Positions 1-12,740 of a stretch of 64,000 bases of DNA are shown in pieces. Both the position numbers and the translations under genes were made by a program. The stretch is from Montifringilla adamsi (Eukaryota > Chordata > Aves > Passeriformes > Passeridae). How positions within the stretch are numbered: the stretch's first letter is position 1; each line of letters begins with the position of its first letter. The stretch spans positions 1-64,000 of the forward strand of contig JAGGNK010006335.1 of assembly GCA_017590115.1 (NCBI GenBank), read 5' to 3'. The notes beneath the pieces are model-generated. The model saw only the letters and a program-made list of their open reading frames with translations. It did not search any database and was not told the origin of the DNA.

Positions 1-75
1 AAGCATCATATAGTCAACCCAGGACATGTGCTTACTTTCTATTGCATTAAATAGATGTTTGGCAAGAAAACACAC

Positions 76-103
76 AAAAAAAAAAAAAAAAAGTTTTTTT
101 TTT
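76..103. repeat. A17-G-T10 inverted homopolymer
   Basis: Seventeen A residues, one G, then ten T residues form a near-perfect A/T inverted repeat able to fold on itself. Confidence 0.9.
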
Positions 104-2110
104 AAAGAATCCATACTGACAGGCTGAGACTTTTTGAATACAAAAAACACATAATCCAAAATTTGAAAACTATGGGCTTCTTTGAAAGTGTTATATGTCA
201 ATACCTACTGCCTTTGCACTTCTAGAAATGGTCAAGAGGAACATACTGTAACTCAGACACAGGATTTACTGAGATACATCCAAGACCAATCTGGCTTATA
301 GGAAGGAATGACCCATGACACCCAGATCAAGATTAGTTTTTTTTTTTTAAATAATGTTCTGTAGTCCCTGCTTCAAAAGCACTGCTAAGCATTTCATCAG
401 GAAACATTTCATCCCTGTAGCATTCCACAGGGTTTTGATTTTGATACAACTGTTCTCAAGCTCATTGACTGTGTGAGACATAGATTTCCCTTAAGTTTGG
501 CTATTAACATATATTTAAAAACTGGGAGGTTTTAGTTATATGTCAGCCTCTGCAATTTACAGCACCCAAAGTGAGGACTAATTGTGTTAAATATTGGGAT
601 ATCCTCTTCCAAAAATGTCCTACTTACAAGTATTCTGGTAGGAAATCACACTTCCCAAAGGTACACCTTCAAGGCTTCACCCTCAAGTGATTCAAAGATC
701 AGAAATTACACACAGCTGCCTTCATCCAAGTTTTTGGTATAGCTGCTACAAAGCCAATGTATCTTATTATTTGTGCTGCAGCAGCATCTGGATAACCCAG
801 AAATTTCATTAACAAGTTATGAATCTTTAGGAACTTTAGGACTTATCTTGATTCAGCAGGAGATTTTAAAATACCTATCTCTGCAGTGACAGAGCATACA
901 GAGATGTAGGCAGGTTGCTTGGTTTTTGCTATTTTGACACTGGATTTACAGTTCTGTACTGAGAGTGGGCACTGGCTGTAATCAGTCATCCTAAACCCCA
1001 GGAAAGGACAGCACATACACTTAGCCTTACAGGTCTGATATCTGCTGTACAGGTCACTGGTTTTCTGACCTGCTGGTGCTAAGGTTCAGCTTAGAAAGTA
1101 TTTGACACTGCTGTGGCCATGTCTCTAGAAAAGATATATTCCTCATGGCACAGGTAGACCCAGACTCGGTCACCCTTTGTGTACCTCTGCCATGGGTCTC
1201 TGTGGGGTCCCTGATAGCTCACAGCCTCTTCTTAGGGTGTCACGTTACTCCTGCTCTCCTACCTCATCGTTTTCTCCCCCACAGCTCACTCCCTTCATCT
1301 TTCCCCCAGTGCAATAACCCTGTTACCCCAGCCACAAGGAAGAGATTCCACTTATCCCGCTCCCAGATCAGGCTTCCCTCTTTCATTTTTTTTCATGGGT
1401 CTGACCATGAGAAAATTATGGTCATTAATCAGAAAACACACATGAGACTGCTGGTGCATGTAACCCATAAAATCTTAGCTAACATAAAAACATTTCCAGC
1501 TGTGTTTTGTTTTGTTTTTTTTAAATAAAAACTTGCCATTTTCCAGCAGTGCAAAGAACAGCAACATTTTCATCAAATGTTCTTTAGGTATAAAATGAAT
1601 AAACTTCAGCAGCACAGTAATTGGTCAGGTTTGTTTCACTCCTGACTCATCCAGGCTTTGGTTACAGCATTTTAACACATGCTTCATCACACGTATTGAT
1701 CTGAGAATCAAATGAATATGTTATTAGTGCAACTGGCCTCTTTTCTGATTAGAGTTCATGCATACAGTCCAACATACACTGCCTATGATCTGCTACACAA
1801 ACAAGTACAAAATCTCATCCGTCTGAATTGCATGAAAATGGCTTTCTCTTCTGTTTTTGCAAATAATTTGATTGCACATTTCATGAACGTATGAGTGTAA
1901 ACAAGCCTCTGCGGTACCAGAAATAAGGAAAACACATCCTTATGATGAGTCAAATTAGTCAAGAAATAGGGTTTACGTGAAACAAACCTCAAAACTAACT
2001 AAAGATTAAAAAAAAGAAAATTAAAAAGTCATGGAAAAACCATGCAGAAAAGGGCAAACTTTGATTTTAGAGACAAAGCAGAGAAATATAATGGCACAAA
2101 CTATCTGGAC

Positions 2111-2142
<32 letters not shown>

Positions 2143-2935
2143 AAAATACCCTTTTTAATAGACTTAAATTGAGGAGTCAAGTCATCCCTTACCTTATGAA
2201 ATTTCGTCCTCAGGAATACAAATATTGAGGGACAGGGATAACAGGCACAGGTGCAACTTCTGCCCATACCTAAACAAATGTGTCAAAAGTAATAGACCAG
2301 TTACTCTCTGAAAGTTTTCTGAAGAGATTGGATGGCTTAATACATTCTTGTAAGTAGTTTTTCAAAAGGAGAGGCTTCATTTATATTCCTAACCCAAATG
2401 CTTAAGAACTGATGGGAACATTCTTGCTGGCTTTGGTGAGTTTGGAGTCAGCCTTCACAAAGGAAAGGTGCTTGAAGATCAATTGTACCGAGTAGAGTAT
2501 GCAAAGTTCAGTGTTTTGTACATGACTGCAGTTTCATACAGAAGGGACTACAGCGTGCAAGTGTAGGTCACAGTACTTGGTTTGGTTAGCTCTATAAATC
2601 TTTAATCCTCACCTGAGTTCAAAGGAAGCCCAGCTGCACCATCTAAAGGAACTCCATTAGATCTTGCTGTAAAGGTGTGAATTCTTTATTCTCTTTAAAG
2701 CAAAACTGCTCTCCAAACCTTAACATGAATGAAGTGTGTATGTCTGTATCACTGGAACAAGAGGATATTATCAAGTTATATGACATTTTAAGCAGTGACT
2801 TTATCAGATTACACTGATAAAAGCAATGTGTAAAACTATCTCAATATGTTATGATTACAGTTAACATCATCTACTCTATTTGATCTCTTAGGTGTAATTC
2901 ATGTAGAGGTAGTCTTCACCTATGTGCAACTTAAA
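104..2935. other. No gene seen
   Basis: AT-rich DNA with homopolymers only. A 127-codon frame at 1145-1528 is not recognisable and has no family features. Confidence 0.6.
2111..2139. repeat. A29 homopolymer
   Basis: A pure run of 29 A residues, the longest uninterrupted A-tract in the window. No retroelement body was recognised on its left side, so origin from a poly(A) tail is possible but unsupported. Confidence 0.9.
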
Positions 2936-3025
2936 ATCATCAAATGGATTGCAAAGATCATCTGCTTCCAAACCCACTGACATGGGCAGGGAACCTTCCA
3001 CTAGACCTGGCTGTTGATTGGATCA
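2936..3025 (-). mobile_element. CR1 LINE relic
   Basis: AAAGATCATCTGCTTCCAAA, CATGGGCAGGGAACCTTCC and ACTAGACCTGGCTG match the reversed CR1 3' end, with the tail side at left. About 90 bases remain recognisable. Confidence 0.65.
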
Positions 3026-6000
3026 TTGACAAGAGGCTTCGCTTTATCAAAAACTAAACAAACCAAACTTGTTGTCCTGATTAACAAGTCCTTTTTCTTT
3101 TTTTTTTCTGACTATTTCTAATTATTGGGCACACGTAGCTCCATTTCATGCGCTCCAACTGACTAGTGAACTGTCCAGTCTTCTGTGTCATTGAAAATTA
3201 TAGAGGCAATTCTAAATAATAAATATAGAATTTATAATTAACTGTTTTAATGTATTAGTTGTGCTGATACCTTAGTATGAAAATATGTTTATTTTCATAA
3301 TTTTTGCTCAGAAAAATATTTCAGATTCAGCACAAAGATAAAAATAATCTTATGAATAGGCACTGTATCTTCCACTGATAATGCAGAAGCTAAAACTATT
3401 CAGGAGAGCTGGCAGATTATAAAGGGTACTGTAAGAAAGCATGACATAAAAGTGTCCCTCAAAAAGTGAAAAAGACAAAAAAATTAAAAGGTACAGCTAT
3501 TACCAAATTTTAAAAGACATCTCTGAAAATCAAAACATAACACAAAAAAAATACCAGGGTAACACAAAAGAATAGTGCAGCAATATATGAATAGAAACCA
3601 TAAGGACAGAGGTGCAAGTTAAAACTGGCCAAAGATACTCAGCATATGAACAAAAACACTATACTGCATTTACAGAATCAGAAAAGAGTAAATGAAAAAT
3701 ATAGGCTCATTGATTGTAGAGCAAGAGAGAAAATAAGCATTGAAAGACAAAGTTATGAAGTATTAAAATGCCTTACCACTAGTGTTTTGAAAACAGAACT
3801 AATTACACAACTGATTTTAATGCGGAGATAGGAGCATGAAAAAGTGTGCTGAGCAGAATCAAACTCAGTTAAAAAAGCAAGTCAATTAATTATCTTACTA
3901 TAAGAATATTCAAATGTATTCAGAATAGTGGAGTTAACTGAGAACAAGCTCATAAAAATATATGGAAAAGAGGCAGCTGTTAATCATTGTGGACTGGTTT
4001 CCTGCTGGCCAAGCCCATGAATAAGGTCAAACTGTTAATTCCATCAGGGAGAACTGAGAAACTGGAGATAATTTCATAACCAATTAAACTCTTTAAGCAT
4101 AGTTATCAGTAGTTTTCTATCACCTTTAAAGGACACACAGCTGGCTTTCTTAGACATAATCAACCTTTTTTTGCTTATTGTCTTTTTGCTAACTTTTGAA
4201 TGATACAACACTTTAAACAGTAATATTAGGAAGCTCTATATGTTTCACAGCTAATACAGAAAACAGTCATAAAAATCCTAATATGTCAAGCAGAAAGTGT
4301 CAAATGGCAAAAAGGAAATTCCAAATAAGTAGATATAAAAAGGATAACTCTTGGCAATAATAATGCTATGAAATAAACACTTCCAGTTTATATTAGCCAG
4401 CAAACTCATTTTAAGTAAATGAAGCTGCTTCATGAAAAACAGGTCTCGGTCAAGACAATCTTAGTCAAGAAAGTCTTGCTGTCAGCTGTATTTTCTGGAA
4501 GGCATGGGAGATAACCATTCAGCCATACAGAGCAGGGTCAAAGCACTGGATGAGGTGTTGCCTCAGGTTTTGTTTCTGTACTTAAAAGAGGGAGAAAATC
4601 CAGCAAAGAAATTACAACAAAGGTCTTGAACTGTGGGAAAATATTAAAATATCAACTTTATTTTCCTGGAAAAGAGAACTATTATATTGGAAATGCTAAC
4701 TATGTTATAGTTCTGGTGTAACAAAGGGTTGATAAATCATTATTTACTATTTGGAGTGGATAGCTGAACAGTTAGCTCCAACTGCAAAAAAAACAGGTTG
4801 GGTAAGGGAAAAAAACCCTAAAAATAGCAAAAAAATAACATCATATATATGGCCAGAAGATCAATTAATTTAGCAGTCTCTTTTCATTATTGATTATTGT
4901 GTTCAGAAAGCAAACTGCAGATCCAGAATTACTCTGCTATTTCTATAGACTGCAAAGTTTTGATAAAAATCTGCTCATATAAGGGGGAAAGTGTATTCTT
5001 AATTCACAACTGCTTTAGCAATATAACTTCTTATTTGTAATGATTAAAATAAACAATCATAACCTGCCTTTTGCAAGGTAAAAATTACCTCCTGTAATCA
5101 GTGTATAATCCTTATCTGAAATTAAAATATAGGTGTCCATTTTACCAACACACTTTAATATTGCTTATTATGTAAAAATATGCATTTTTGGTTTCTAAAT
5201 GATTGACACTTTAGCAACTACCGTTGTACAACTTCATTGTATGCCTAATTGAGTAAAATATTGCACACACTTCCAACAAGTGGGGAACACTTATGTCAGG
5301 GGCAGCAATTCTCCAAGACAAACCAACAGCAAAAGCAGAATAATTTAGGAACAATTATCATTCCAAAGACAAATACTTATATATGAAATATTTCTATTAT
5401 TAAACTAACTCTGTTCTATTTTCTACCAAAGCCTACAGCCTTCCCACCAAAAGTGATAAATTTATCCATAATGAGGGAATACATGAAAGTAATCTCCTGA
5501 TGCAAAATTTTTATTAATACAGTAATTCTTTCTAAAGTCATTAGAGCTGGTGTTTCCACTGCACAGTTAAGGAACAGCTTCTTGTATATTTAATACACTC
5601 ATAGAATTTTCTGCTTAGCCCAGCTAAGCAAAAGTGTTGCTCAAGTAAACTTCAAGCTCATTGATCATTATGGAGAAAATAATACAGTCTCTCCCAACTG
5701 CATTTCTTGCCATGGACAACATTTTGCTTGAAAGCAGAGTTCTAATGCACAAAATGCATTAGAGTAGCAATGGATGCCTGTTAAAAGAATAACAAAAAAG
5801 GAAAGATGATCTGGCATAACTCTAAAAAACAACACAAACTCCACTTACTGAGCATATTAATTAAGTTTCAAAGATCCAGCAAAGGGCAGATAAAATCTGC
5901 TAAAGTTGCTGTGCCTTTGGCAGACATGCTTTAGTGAGGTATAGAATAGCAAATATCAAAGCAGGCTCTAAATTTGCTAAATATTGGGCTTTTTTTGTTA

Positions 6001-6437
6001 TGTCAGAGCTTTCTAAATTCATTATTTGAGAGTTCTTTATATAAATTCAAACAATTTGGGGAAGAAAAGTAAAAATTGGGTCATTTAGCTTGCAAAGGAT
6101 AGAGTCTTAAGTGGAGATAGAGTATAGGAAGTGAGAGAGGAAGGTGAAAGGGAGAAAGAAACATGATCCCCAAACCTTTTTGTGGCTTACCCGAAGGAGA
6201 CTACAGTAATCCCAGCCCTGTTCTTCTGATGTAAGTGAAGAAATTCTAAGGTACTCTAAGTGACTGAGGGTAACTGGCCTGACTTGTATAAAATCCCTAG
6301 CTATATTTAGATTTCAGACTAGTCTGAGGAGTAAATTAGACAAATAAAGAGATAAAATTCCTGTAAGTTTCCTGCTTTTGCACAGAAAAGACAAATAAGG
6401 TTGTCCACCAACAGTTTTGGTGACATGATGATTTTTT
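3026..6437. other. No gene seen
   Basis: Very AT-rich, single-copy-looking DNA. No convincing frame, LINE or LTR sequence was found. Confidence 0.6.
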
Positions 6438-6459
6438 AAAAAAAAAAAAAAAAAAAAAA
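6438..6459. repeat. A22 homopolymer
   Basis: Twenty-two A residues directly after six T residues. Confidence 0.9.
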
Positions 6460-6635
6460 GTTACTATGAGTGATGTATATTCGAATTAAAATGCCTCCAT
6501 TCAGTTCTGTTGAAGGAGCAGCAAATGTAGAATTTTCTGCTTTCAAATGTTATTTTCTTAATCAAAACAAGACTCCACTCAGCAATATGGGCCATCTCTA
6601 CAGGACCAAACAAATGAAATTTGGATAAAGGTGCG

Positions 6636-6717
6636 TATATATATATATACATTTGTGCGTGTATGTCTCTGGGTGTGGGTGTGGGTATGGTGTGTGGGTG
6701 TGTGTGTATATATATAA
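6636..6717. repeat. TA / GTGTGG compound microsatellite
   Basis: A (TA)n run at 6636-6649 is followed by GT-rich sequence with GTGTGG units at about 6671-6708 and a second TA run to 6717. Alternating purine-pyrimidine sequence of this type can adopt Z-DNA or cruciform forms. Confidence 0.85.
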
Positions 6718-7495
6718 AAGTAACAAAGGAATTAATTATGCAGATTGGCTTAATTTTAAAATCTCAATTATTTAAGAACTTTTGCATTCACTACAAAAAT
6801 AACTGTAATTTTCTTCTGAAGCATATTTCACAGAGCATCTTCTCAATTCTGGAAGACATAATGTGAGTATATGTGTTTGGCTAGGTTTTGGTTCAGGTAT
6901 TATGACATTCCAAATGAAGGAACAAATAATGTCCTGGCACATACATATCAGTATATTTTGGGTTTCACCTCCCTTCAAAGACAGCCTTCTGTCAAACAAT
7001 AGTAATAATAAGGGACAAACAACAATCCAAGCTTGAAAAAATATCTCTTTGGATCAGGATCTCCTTCAACTTGAACAAGAAATGGCACATAAAGTTTGCT
7101 TAAATAGTAAGGGTGGTAGACTTTCTGAGATGTCATTTAAAAAAATAAACCATTGGATGAAAAAAGAATAATATGCACAATGTTGGGAAGCTATCTGAAT
7201 TACAACTTTGAATAATGTCTCATGATTAAGGCTTGATATCCTTTTAACAGGAAAAAATATTAATGGAGCATGTGATGTACATGATGAGATTAATTTGCTC
7301 AGTAAAAGATGATAATGGTTAAGAGAACCATTCTGGGAGGCTGGGTGATGCTCAAGCTCTATTAACACATTTGAGGGGATTAAAAACTGGGATCTATTAC
7401 TGAAGTTATAGAACCTGTAAAAAGACCACTTAAGCATTTGGTGGTAATATAGATGAGGGATTTTGCATTCCAATCCTAAAGAGATCTTGTGTTGC
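6718..7495. other. No gene seen
   Basis: A 161-codon minus-strand frame (7066-7551) starts inside the neighbouring CR1 tail and runs into unique AT-rich DNA. It is not a gene. Confidence 0.6.
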
Positions 7496-8330
7496 CATAG
7501 TATTGTAGGATTATTTAGGTTAGAAAAGACCTTAAAAATCATCAAGTCCAACTATTAACCCAGAATCCTAGGTCTACCACTAAAGCATTTACTACTCTCT
7601 TAAATATCTCTAGGGATGGTGACTCAACTACTTCCCAGGACAGCCATTCTAATGCTGAACAACATTCTCAGTGAAGAAATTTCCTAACACCTGATCTAAA
7701 CCTCCTCTGGGTGTGCCTTGAGGCCATTTTCTCTTGTTGTATGACCTGTTACCTAGAAGAGATAGATATCCACCTCAACACAACTCCTTTGAGGTAGCAG
7801 TAGAGAGCAATGAGGTCTTCTGTTCTCCAAGATAAACAACCCCAGTTTCATCAGCTTCCCCTTATACCACTTGTGCTGCAGACACTTCAGCAGCATCATT
7901 GTTGTTCTTTTAACATGCTCCAGCATCTCAGTACCCCAGAGTCCTTTATCACTGAGTTTCCAGCCACTCTGCCCCAAGCCTGCAGCAATGCATGGGGTGA
8001 CTGTTGAAATTCATACAATTCACCTTGGCTCATCCATCCAGCCTGTCCAAGTCTCTCTGTAGAGCCTTCCTCCAGCAGATCAACAATCCTGCCCAATTTA
8101 ATGTCACTGCAAAGTGGCTGAGGATGCATTCAATTCTCCCATCCAGATCACTGATAAGGATATAAAACAGGATGGCTCCAATATTGAACCTTGGGGAACC
8201 CCACTAATGACCAGTCAAAAACTGGTTGTGACAAGATTCACCACCTCTTTCTGGGCCCTCCCATCCAGCCAAGTTTTAACCCAGAACATAACTGCCCAAG
8301 CCATGAGCAGCTATTTGTAATACAACAGCT
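7496..8330 (-). mobile_element. CR1 LINE, 5'-truncated, 3' end at left
   Basis: The left end carries the reversed CR1 terminus (TTAGGTTAGAAAAGACC, AAATCATCAAGTCCAAC), followed by typical antisense CR1 3' sequence. Further right, GATCACTGATAAGGATATAAAACAGGATGG, given here only in part, and CTTGGGGAACCCCACTAATG correspond to the end of ORF2. Many substitutions and frame breaks show it is old. Similarity fades after about 8330, so the inner edge is approximate. Confidence 0.85.
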
Positions 8331-8799
8331 ACTGCAGCACTCAACCAAGACCACTGTTCTCTGACCTTTCTACTGGACAAGATTTATTCCCTCCTCCAGG
8401 ATATTGGCAACTTGGAGTAAAACCTGTTTTGTGACTAGATAATTCATACACATCATCAGAGCCATCAAGACATCCACTCTCCTGGGTCTCCTATAGGTAT
8501 TTCTGTATTCTTCAGCTTTCTCATATCCACACTTCCTGAGCAATAAGACCTTTCATTTTATAGAAATTCTTGCTGCACTACAATTATTTCTTGATTCCCT
8601 CCATCAGTTCACTGATGTAGTAATAAATTAAGCAGGTGTTTATTAAAACATATATGAACCAGCAATATATTAACTACTGTAGGACCACATTTATAGAATT
8701 GGCATATGCTGTTCTAGAGAGTAGCGGGACATAATGCCAATTCCTCTGCTCCTGCTATGCCAATACAAAATGTTACCATAGAAATGTAGTTAATCAATA
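8331..8799. other. Spacer between two opposed CR1 fragments
   Basis: It may include very degraded CR1 sequence continuing from the left fragment, but I cannot align it by eye. Confidence 0.4.
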
Positions 8800-9440
8800 G
8801 TCCTCTGTGCACTTCAGTGTGTCCTGGCAACCAGAAGGGTCACTCGTGTCCTGGGGGGTATCAGGCACAGCATCACAGCCAAGCAAGGGAGGGGATTGTC
8901 CTGCTCTGCTCTGCAATGGGGCAGCCTCACCTCCAGTGCTGGGGGCAGCTTTGGGTACCACAGTATAGGAAAGACATTGAGGTGTTGGAGAGTGTCCAAA
9001 GTGGGGCAACAAACATGGTGAAGAGCTTTGAAGTGAAGCCATATGAGGAGTGGCTGAGGTCACTTTGTCTGTTCAGAGAAGACTGAGGGGAGAACTCACT
9101 GCAGCTACAACTTCCTTGTGAGGGAAGAGGAACCTCTTCTCTGTGGTGACAGTGACAGGATTACAGGGAATGGCCTGAAGATGAATCAGCAGAGGTTTAG
9201 GCTGGATATCAAGAAAAAGTTCTTCACCGAGAGGGTGACTGAGTACTGGAACAGGCTCCTCACAGAAGGAGGAGCACTACCCCTGGTCACAGCACCACCC
9301 CTGACAGAGCTCAAGAAGCGTTTGGACAATGCTTTCAGGTACATGTGTGATTTCTGGGGATGTCCTGTGCAGAGTCAGGAGTTGGACTTTGATGATCCTC
9401 ATGGGTCCCTTCCAACCCAACATATTCTCTGATTCTGTGA
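8800..9440 (+). mobile_element. CR1 LINE, 5'-truncated, with ORF2 C-terminal remnant
   Basis: The fragment encodes, in broken frames, the end of the CR1 reverse transcriptase: LESVQSGATNMVKSFE then YEEWLRSLCLF, and further on GNGLKMNQQRFRLDIKKKFF and VTEYWNRLL. It ends in the CR1 tail GATGATCCTCATGGGTCCC, CCAACCCAACA and TTCTCTGATTCTGTG. The open frames at 8817-9086 and 9118-9432 are pieces of this element, not host genes. The divergent 3' consensus suggests an older CR1 subfamily. Confidence 0.88.
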
Positions 9441-12429
9441 AAACAATCATTTCTGCAAATTATTCCTGTTTCTAATTCATGAACTGCCAATTTCTCCTTA
9501 ATGGATAACATTTATATATAGTGGTCATACACAAATAAAGAGAAATTATATGTTCATCCAGAACAACTTCTTTCATTCTGTCCACTAAATGTTTTAGAGC
9601 ACATAAACATTACAAATAAACAGTTCATTCCTGAAACATTAAATTCTCAATTACAGTGGAACAAAAATTACTCTGTCTTCCCACTGCAAGTCAGGCATTG
9701 AGGTATCTTTGTTTAAACTGAGCCACTACTATCTCAGCTTTATGGCACCCTTTCAGTAAGGGGAGCAGTGATGTATATTAATAAAAGGTGCTGATGTAAA
9801 AAAAAATATAAGGTCAGTTAAAGGATGATAGAAATAAAATTCCACTAATTTTTTTTTCTCAGCAGATCCTTCCAAACCTGAAGAAAATTATTATATAATA
9901 TAATAAATAAGTCATCCTAAGACTTTACTCATTTAAATGTAATGACAAATAATTAGTTATGCATGAACCTTCCAGGCTGAGCATGCTTTAAGGTCATGGG
10001 CTAAGTACTACAATTCTGGTGTACTCATGTACAGGGTACACTAGCTACTCTGCTATCCCAGACTACTGTAAGAAGTAGAAGGGCAAAAATCTAGTTAAAA
10101 ACTGTGCTTATAGCAACTGCGCCCACTCTAGGAATTACTGACTTTAATGTTGTAGATGTCCAACTACTATTTTATATTTCTGTGTAGCAGTTTAGAACAA
10201 TCCTGACACACCCATATGGCTTTGAGCTCTGCTGCTTCACAAGTACTGCAAAAAAAAAAACCCAACTCTGTCCTGGCCAAAAACACAGGACACTACTATT
10301 ATGATTTTAATTACAATTGGTCAAGTTGCTTATCTTCAGCATATCAGTAGCTTCTTTCAGCACAGCGGTATCTGTACATCCATACAGATTACAAATAAAA
10401 ATTTGCAGAAGAGACCAGCAGCATCACTTGCATGAGGAAAAATACAATGATTGAACCGCTGCTTGCTCTAAGATAACATCTGAGAGTTTAGATAATAGAC
10501 TTTCACAGCTTTCTGAGTCAGACTTTACAACTGGTTTGTAATGTCCAATAGCTACCAGTCCATCTATCTTTCAGTCTCTCTTCCACTGATCTTTTGAAGA
10601 ACAACTAGAAATTAATGACACGAGGTAAAATAATATTAATTTTCTTATTTTAAACTAGCTATTCAATGAGTTTATTGGATATATTATGAAGGTGCAGTAT
10701 CACAATGAATAATAGATAATTGCTTCTTTTATTAAGATACTTAAAACCTTTAAAATTTTTAACTGAATAAAAGAAAGCTGTTATGTGTTTGAATAAACAA
10801 ATAAGGAAAAATTTTGTGAGAGGAGAAATGCAACTCCATATCTCAGAATAGATTTTCAGCTTATTTTTGGACATCTTTTCACATTCCTAGACCTAATTTG
10901 CAGTGGCAGCTCACAAAAAAAAAAATTGCCTTCAAGAAAGCAAGTACTGAGAACAAGACAAGGATTATAATTTTTCTGTTATACCCACATATTTATAATA
11001 GTCATATATTCTGCTTGGATATTGTCAAGAGAAAGAAGCAGTTGTCTTAAAATTAACGCCAGGAAAGGATGACATCATTTGCTTTAGCAATAAGTCTGAC
11101 ACAGATGATAAGTTTTCTAAAAAAGAAAAGTGAGAAAAAATTGAGGAACCATAATTGACTGTATTCATTTTTCCTCAAATAAACAAAAATACAAGAAAAG
11201 AGCAAGGTATTCACTGAAAATAGCAGATCTTCTCTAAATGCACAAAAAATGTTCCTTTCTACAAAGGATTGCAAAATTTTAGAATGCAGCACAGCAAGAT
11301 CTCTGTAGGGGAAGTCAGCATTTGAAGGTTCATATAGGGGTTTAGACAGTTTTATTAATTGCCCCTTAAGTGGATACTGAAAAGAAAGACAGATAGAGAT
11401 CTGTTACACAACGTCTGTGTACCCAACATCCTTTATGCAAAAACTGTAAACACAGAATGGCAAGTGTACGGACAAGGGAAATTGGCTATTTTGTCCCTTT
11501 TCTTGAAGCCACCTTGTTGGTCTACACAGGCTACTGCTCTGATTCAGCAGATATCCCTTGGGTAATGGTCTGTTTAAGTGCATGAGGAACATCTTTCACC
11601 TCTCTTTTAGTGTGAGCTGTCATCAGATAAATGTAAAATGAAGAGGTGTCCACAAGTGGACAAAAGTCAGGGGAAAAAAAAAGTAGGAGACAGAAGATTA
11701 TTTAATCACTAGTCATGCAGAGGTAAATTGGAATTTTTTTTTTTTTAATAGAAAAAAAAAATTGAAAAGAGACACAGAAAGGAGGAGGAGCTAGTGGAAA
11801 GATTTGCTGTTTTCAAAATTGAAGCAGTCCAGTCATAATCAGCAAGGCTTTGGGGTTTGGAGCTTTTTTGAGGGGGGGAATGGTTAATGTAAAAAAAGAA
11901 GCATGCAAAATTACTCGAATTAGTCACAATTATACTAAGAAAAATGTACTTTGGACAAAAACACTGTCATCATTGTCAAAAGTATCTCATCTGCAGAATT
12001 GCTGCTTTCAGCTAGGTCTACAAAAGTAAAACTGTCAAAACATGACAAATCTCACTTTTGCTTGTCAGCTTTCATTTCCAGTTACAGGGCTATTATGAGT
12101 TTAAACTCCAGGAGAGGAGAAAATATTGTTGATAGAACACCTATTGGCTTTGAGATATATTGTATAAATTCATTGTTTTAAATATATTCTCCACTCCTCA
12201 GTTTTGTAATAAAAAAAATCTTTTTCCAAAAAATAAAAGTTTTCAACCAAATTTATTTGTGTTTGCAAAGTTCTAGGCTCATTCCTTTAAGTTGACCGAG
12301 TTCATTCAATGAATGTTAAACAAGAGACAGTCAAAGTAAACAGTTTGTGAATTGACTATTAAATAACCTCTGCTAGCTGGCGAATACATAGCAATAGTAA
12401 AACACATTTCCAGAAATTAATGCCCTTCC
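9441..12429. other. No gene seen
   Basis: AT-rich DNA with short A-tracts near 10250, 10914 and 11735-11760. No supported coding or mobile sequence. Confidence 0.6.
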
Positions 12430-12740
12430 CTCATGGATTTAATGGGGCTTGACGTTGTTCATGTGGGCAAAGCTTGTGAATCACTAGGAGCAGAGAACAA
12501 GGAGTTGGCTCCTTCATGAGTATTGTCTGCAATGAATTATTCAGTCAACTATATTTATGATCACCTGTGATGAAAATGTGCGCCTAACTCCAATCGGCAG
12601 TAAATTGCCTTCCCTCCCTATCCACACTGATGGTCAGAGGACATTGATGAAAACATCCACTGCAGCATTTAATGTTTATTTAATTAACAAGTGCACCACT
12701 TGCTAATTGCAGGGTTCCCTTCATGAATCAAGGTAAGAAC
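12430..12740. promoter_or_regulatory. Candidate conserved non-coding element
   Basis: This stretch lacks repeats, homopolymers and open frames and is dense in homeodomain-type cores (TAATT, TTAATTAA, AATGAATTATTC). It holds a 12-base inverted repeat at 12682-12708. Its composition is what vertebrate developmental enhancers in gene deserts look like. Conservation cannot be seen from one sequence. Confidence 0.25.
12682..12708. promoter_or_regulatory. Inverted repeat AATTAACAAGTG / CACTTGCTAATT
   Basis: Two 12-base arms with one mismatch are separated by CAC. Each arm joins a homeodomain-type AATTA core to CAAGTG, which resembles NKX2-type sites and an E-box-like CANNTG. A dimeric transcription-factor site is an inference. 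Confidence 0.4.

Noticed and set aside
7066..7551. 161-codon minus-strand frame
   Set aside because: It starts in the CR1 tail and continues into AT-rich DNA; its composition is low-complexity hydrophobic without a family match.
8817..9432. Two plus-strand frames as host genes
   Set aside because: They are broken pieces of the CR1 reverse-transcriptase C-terminus.
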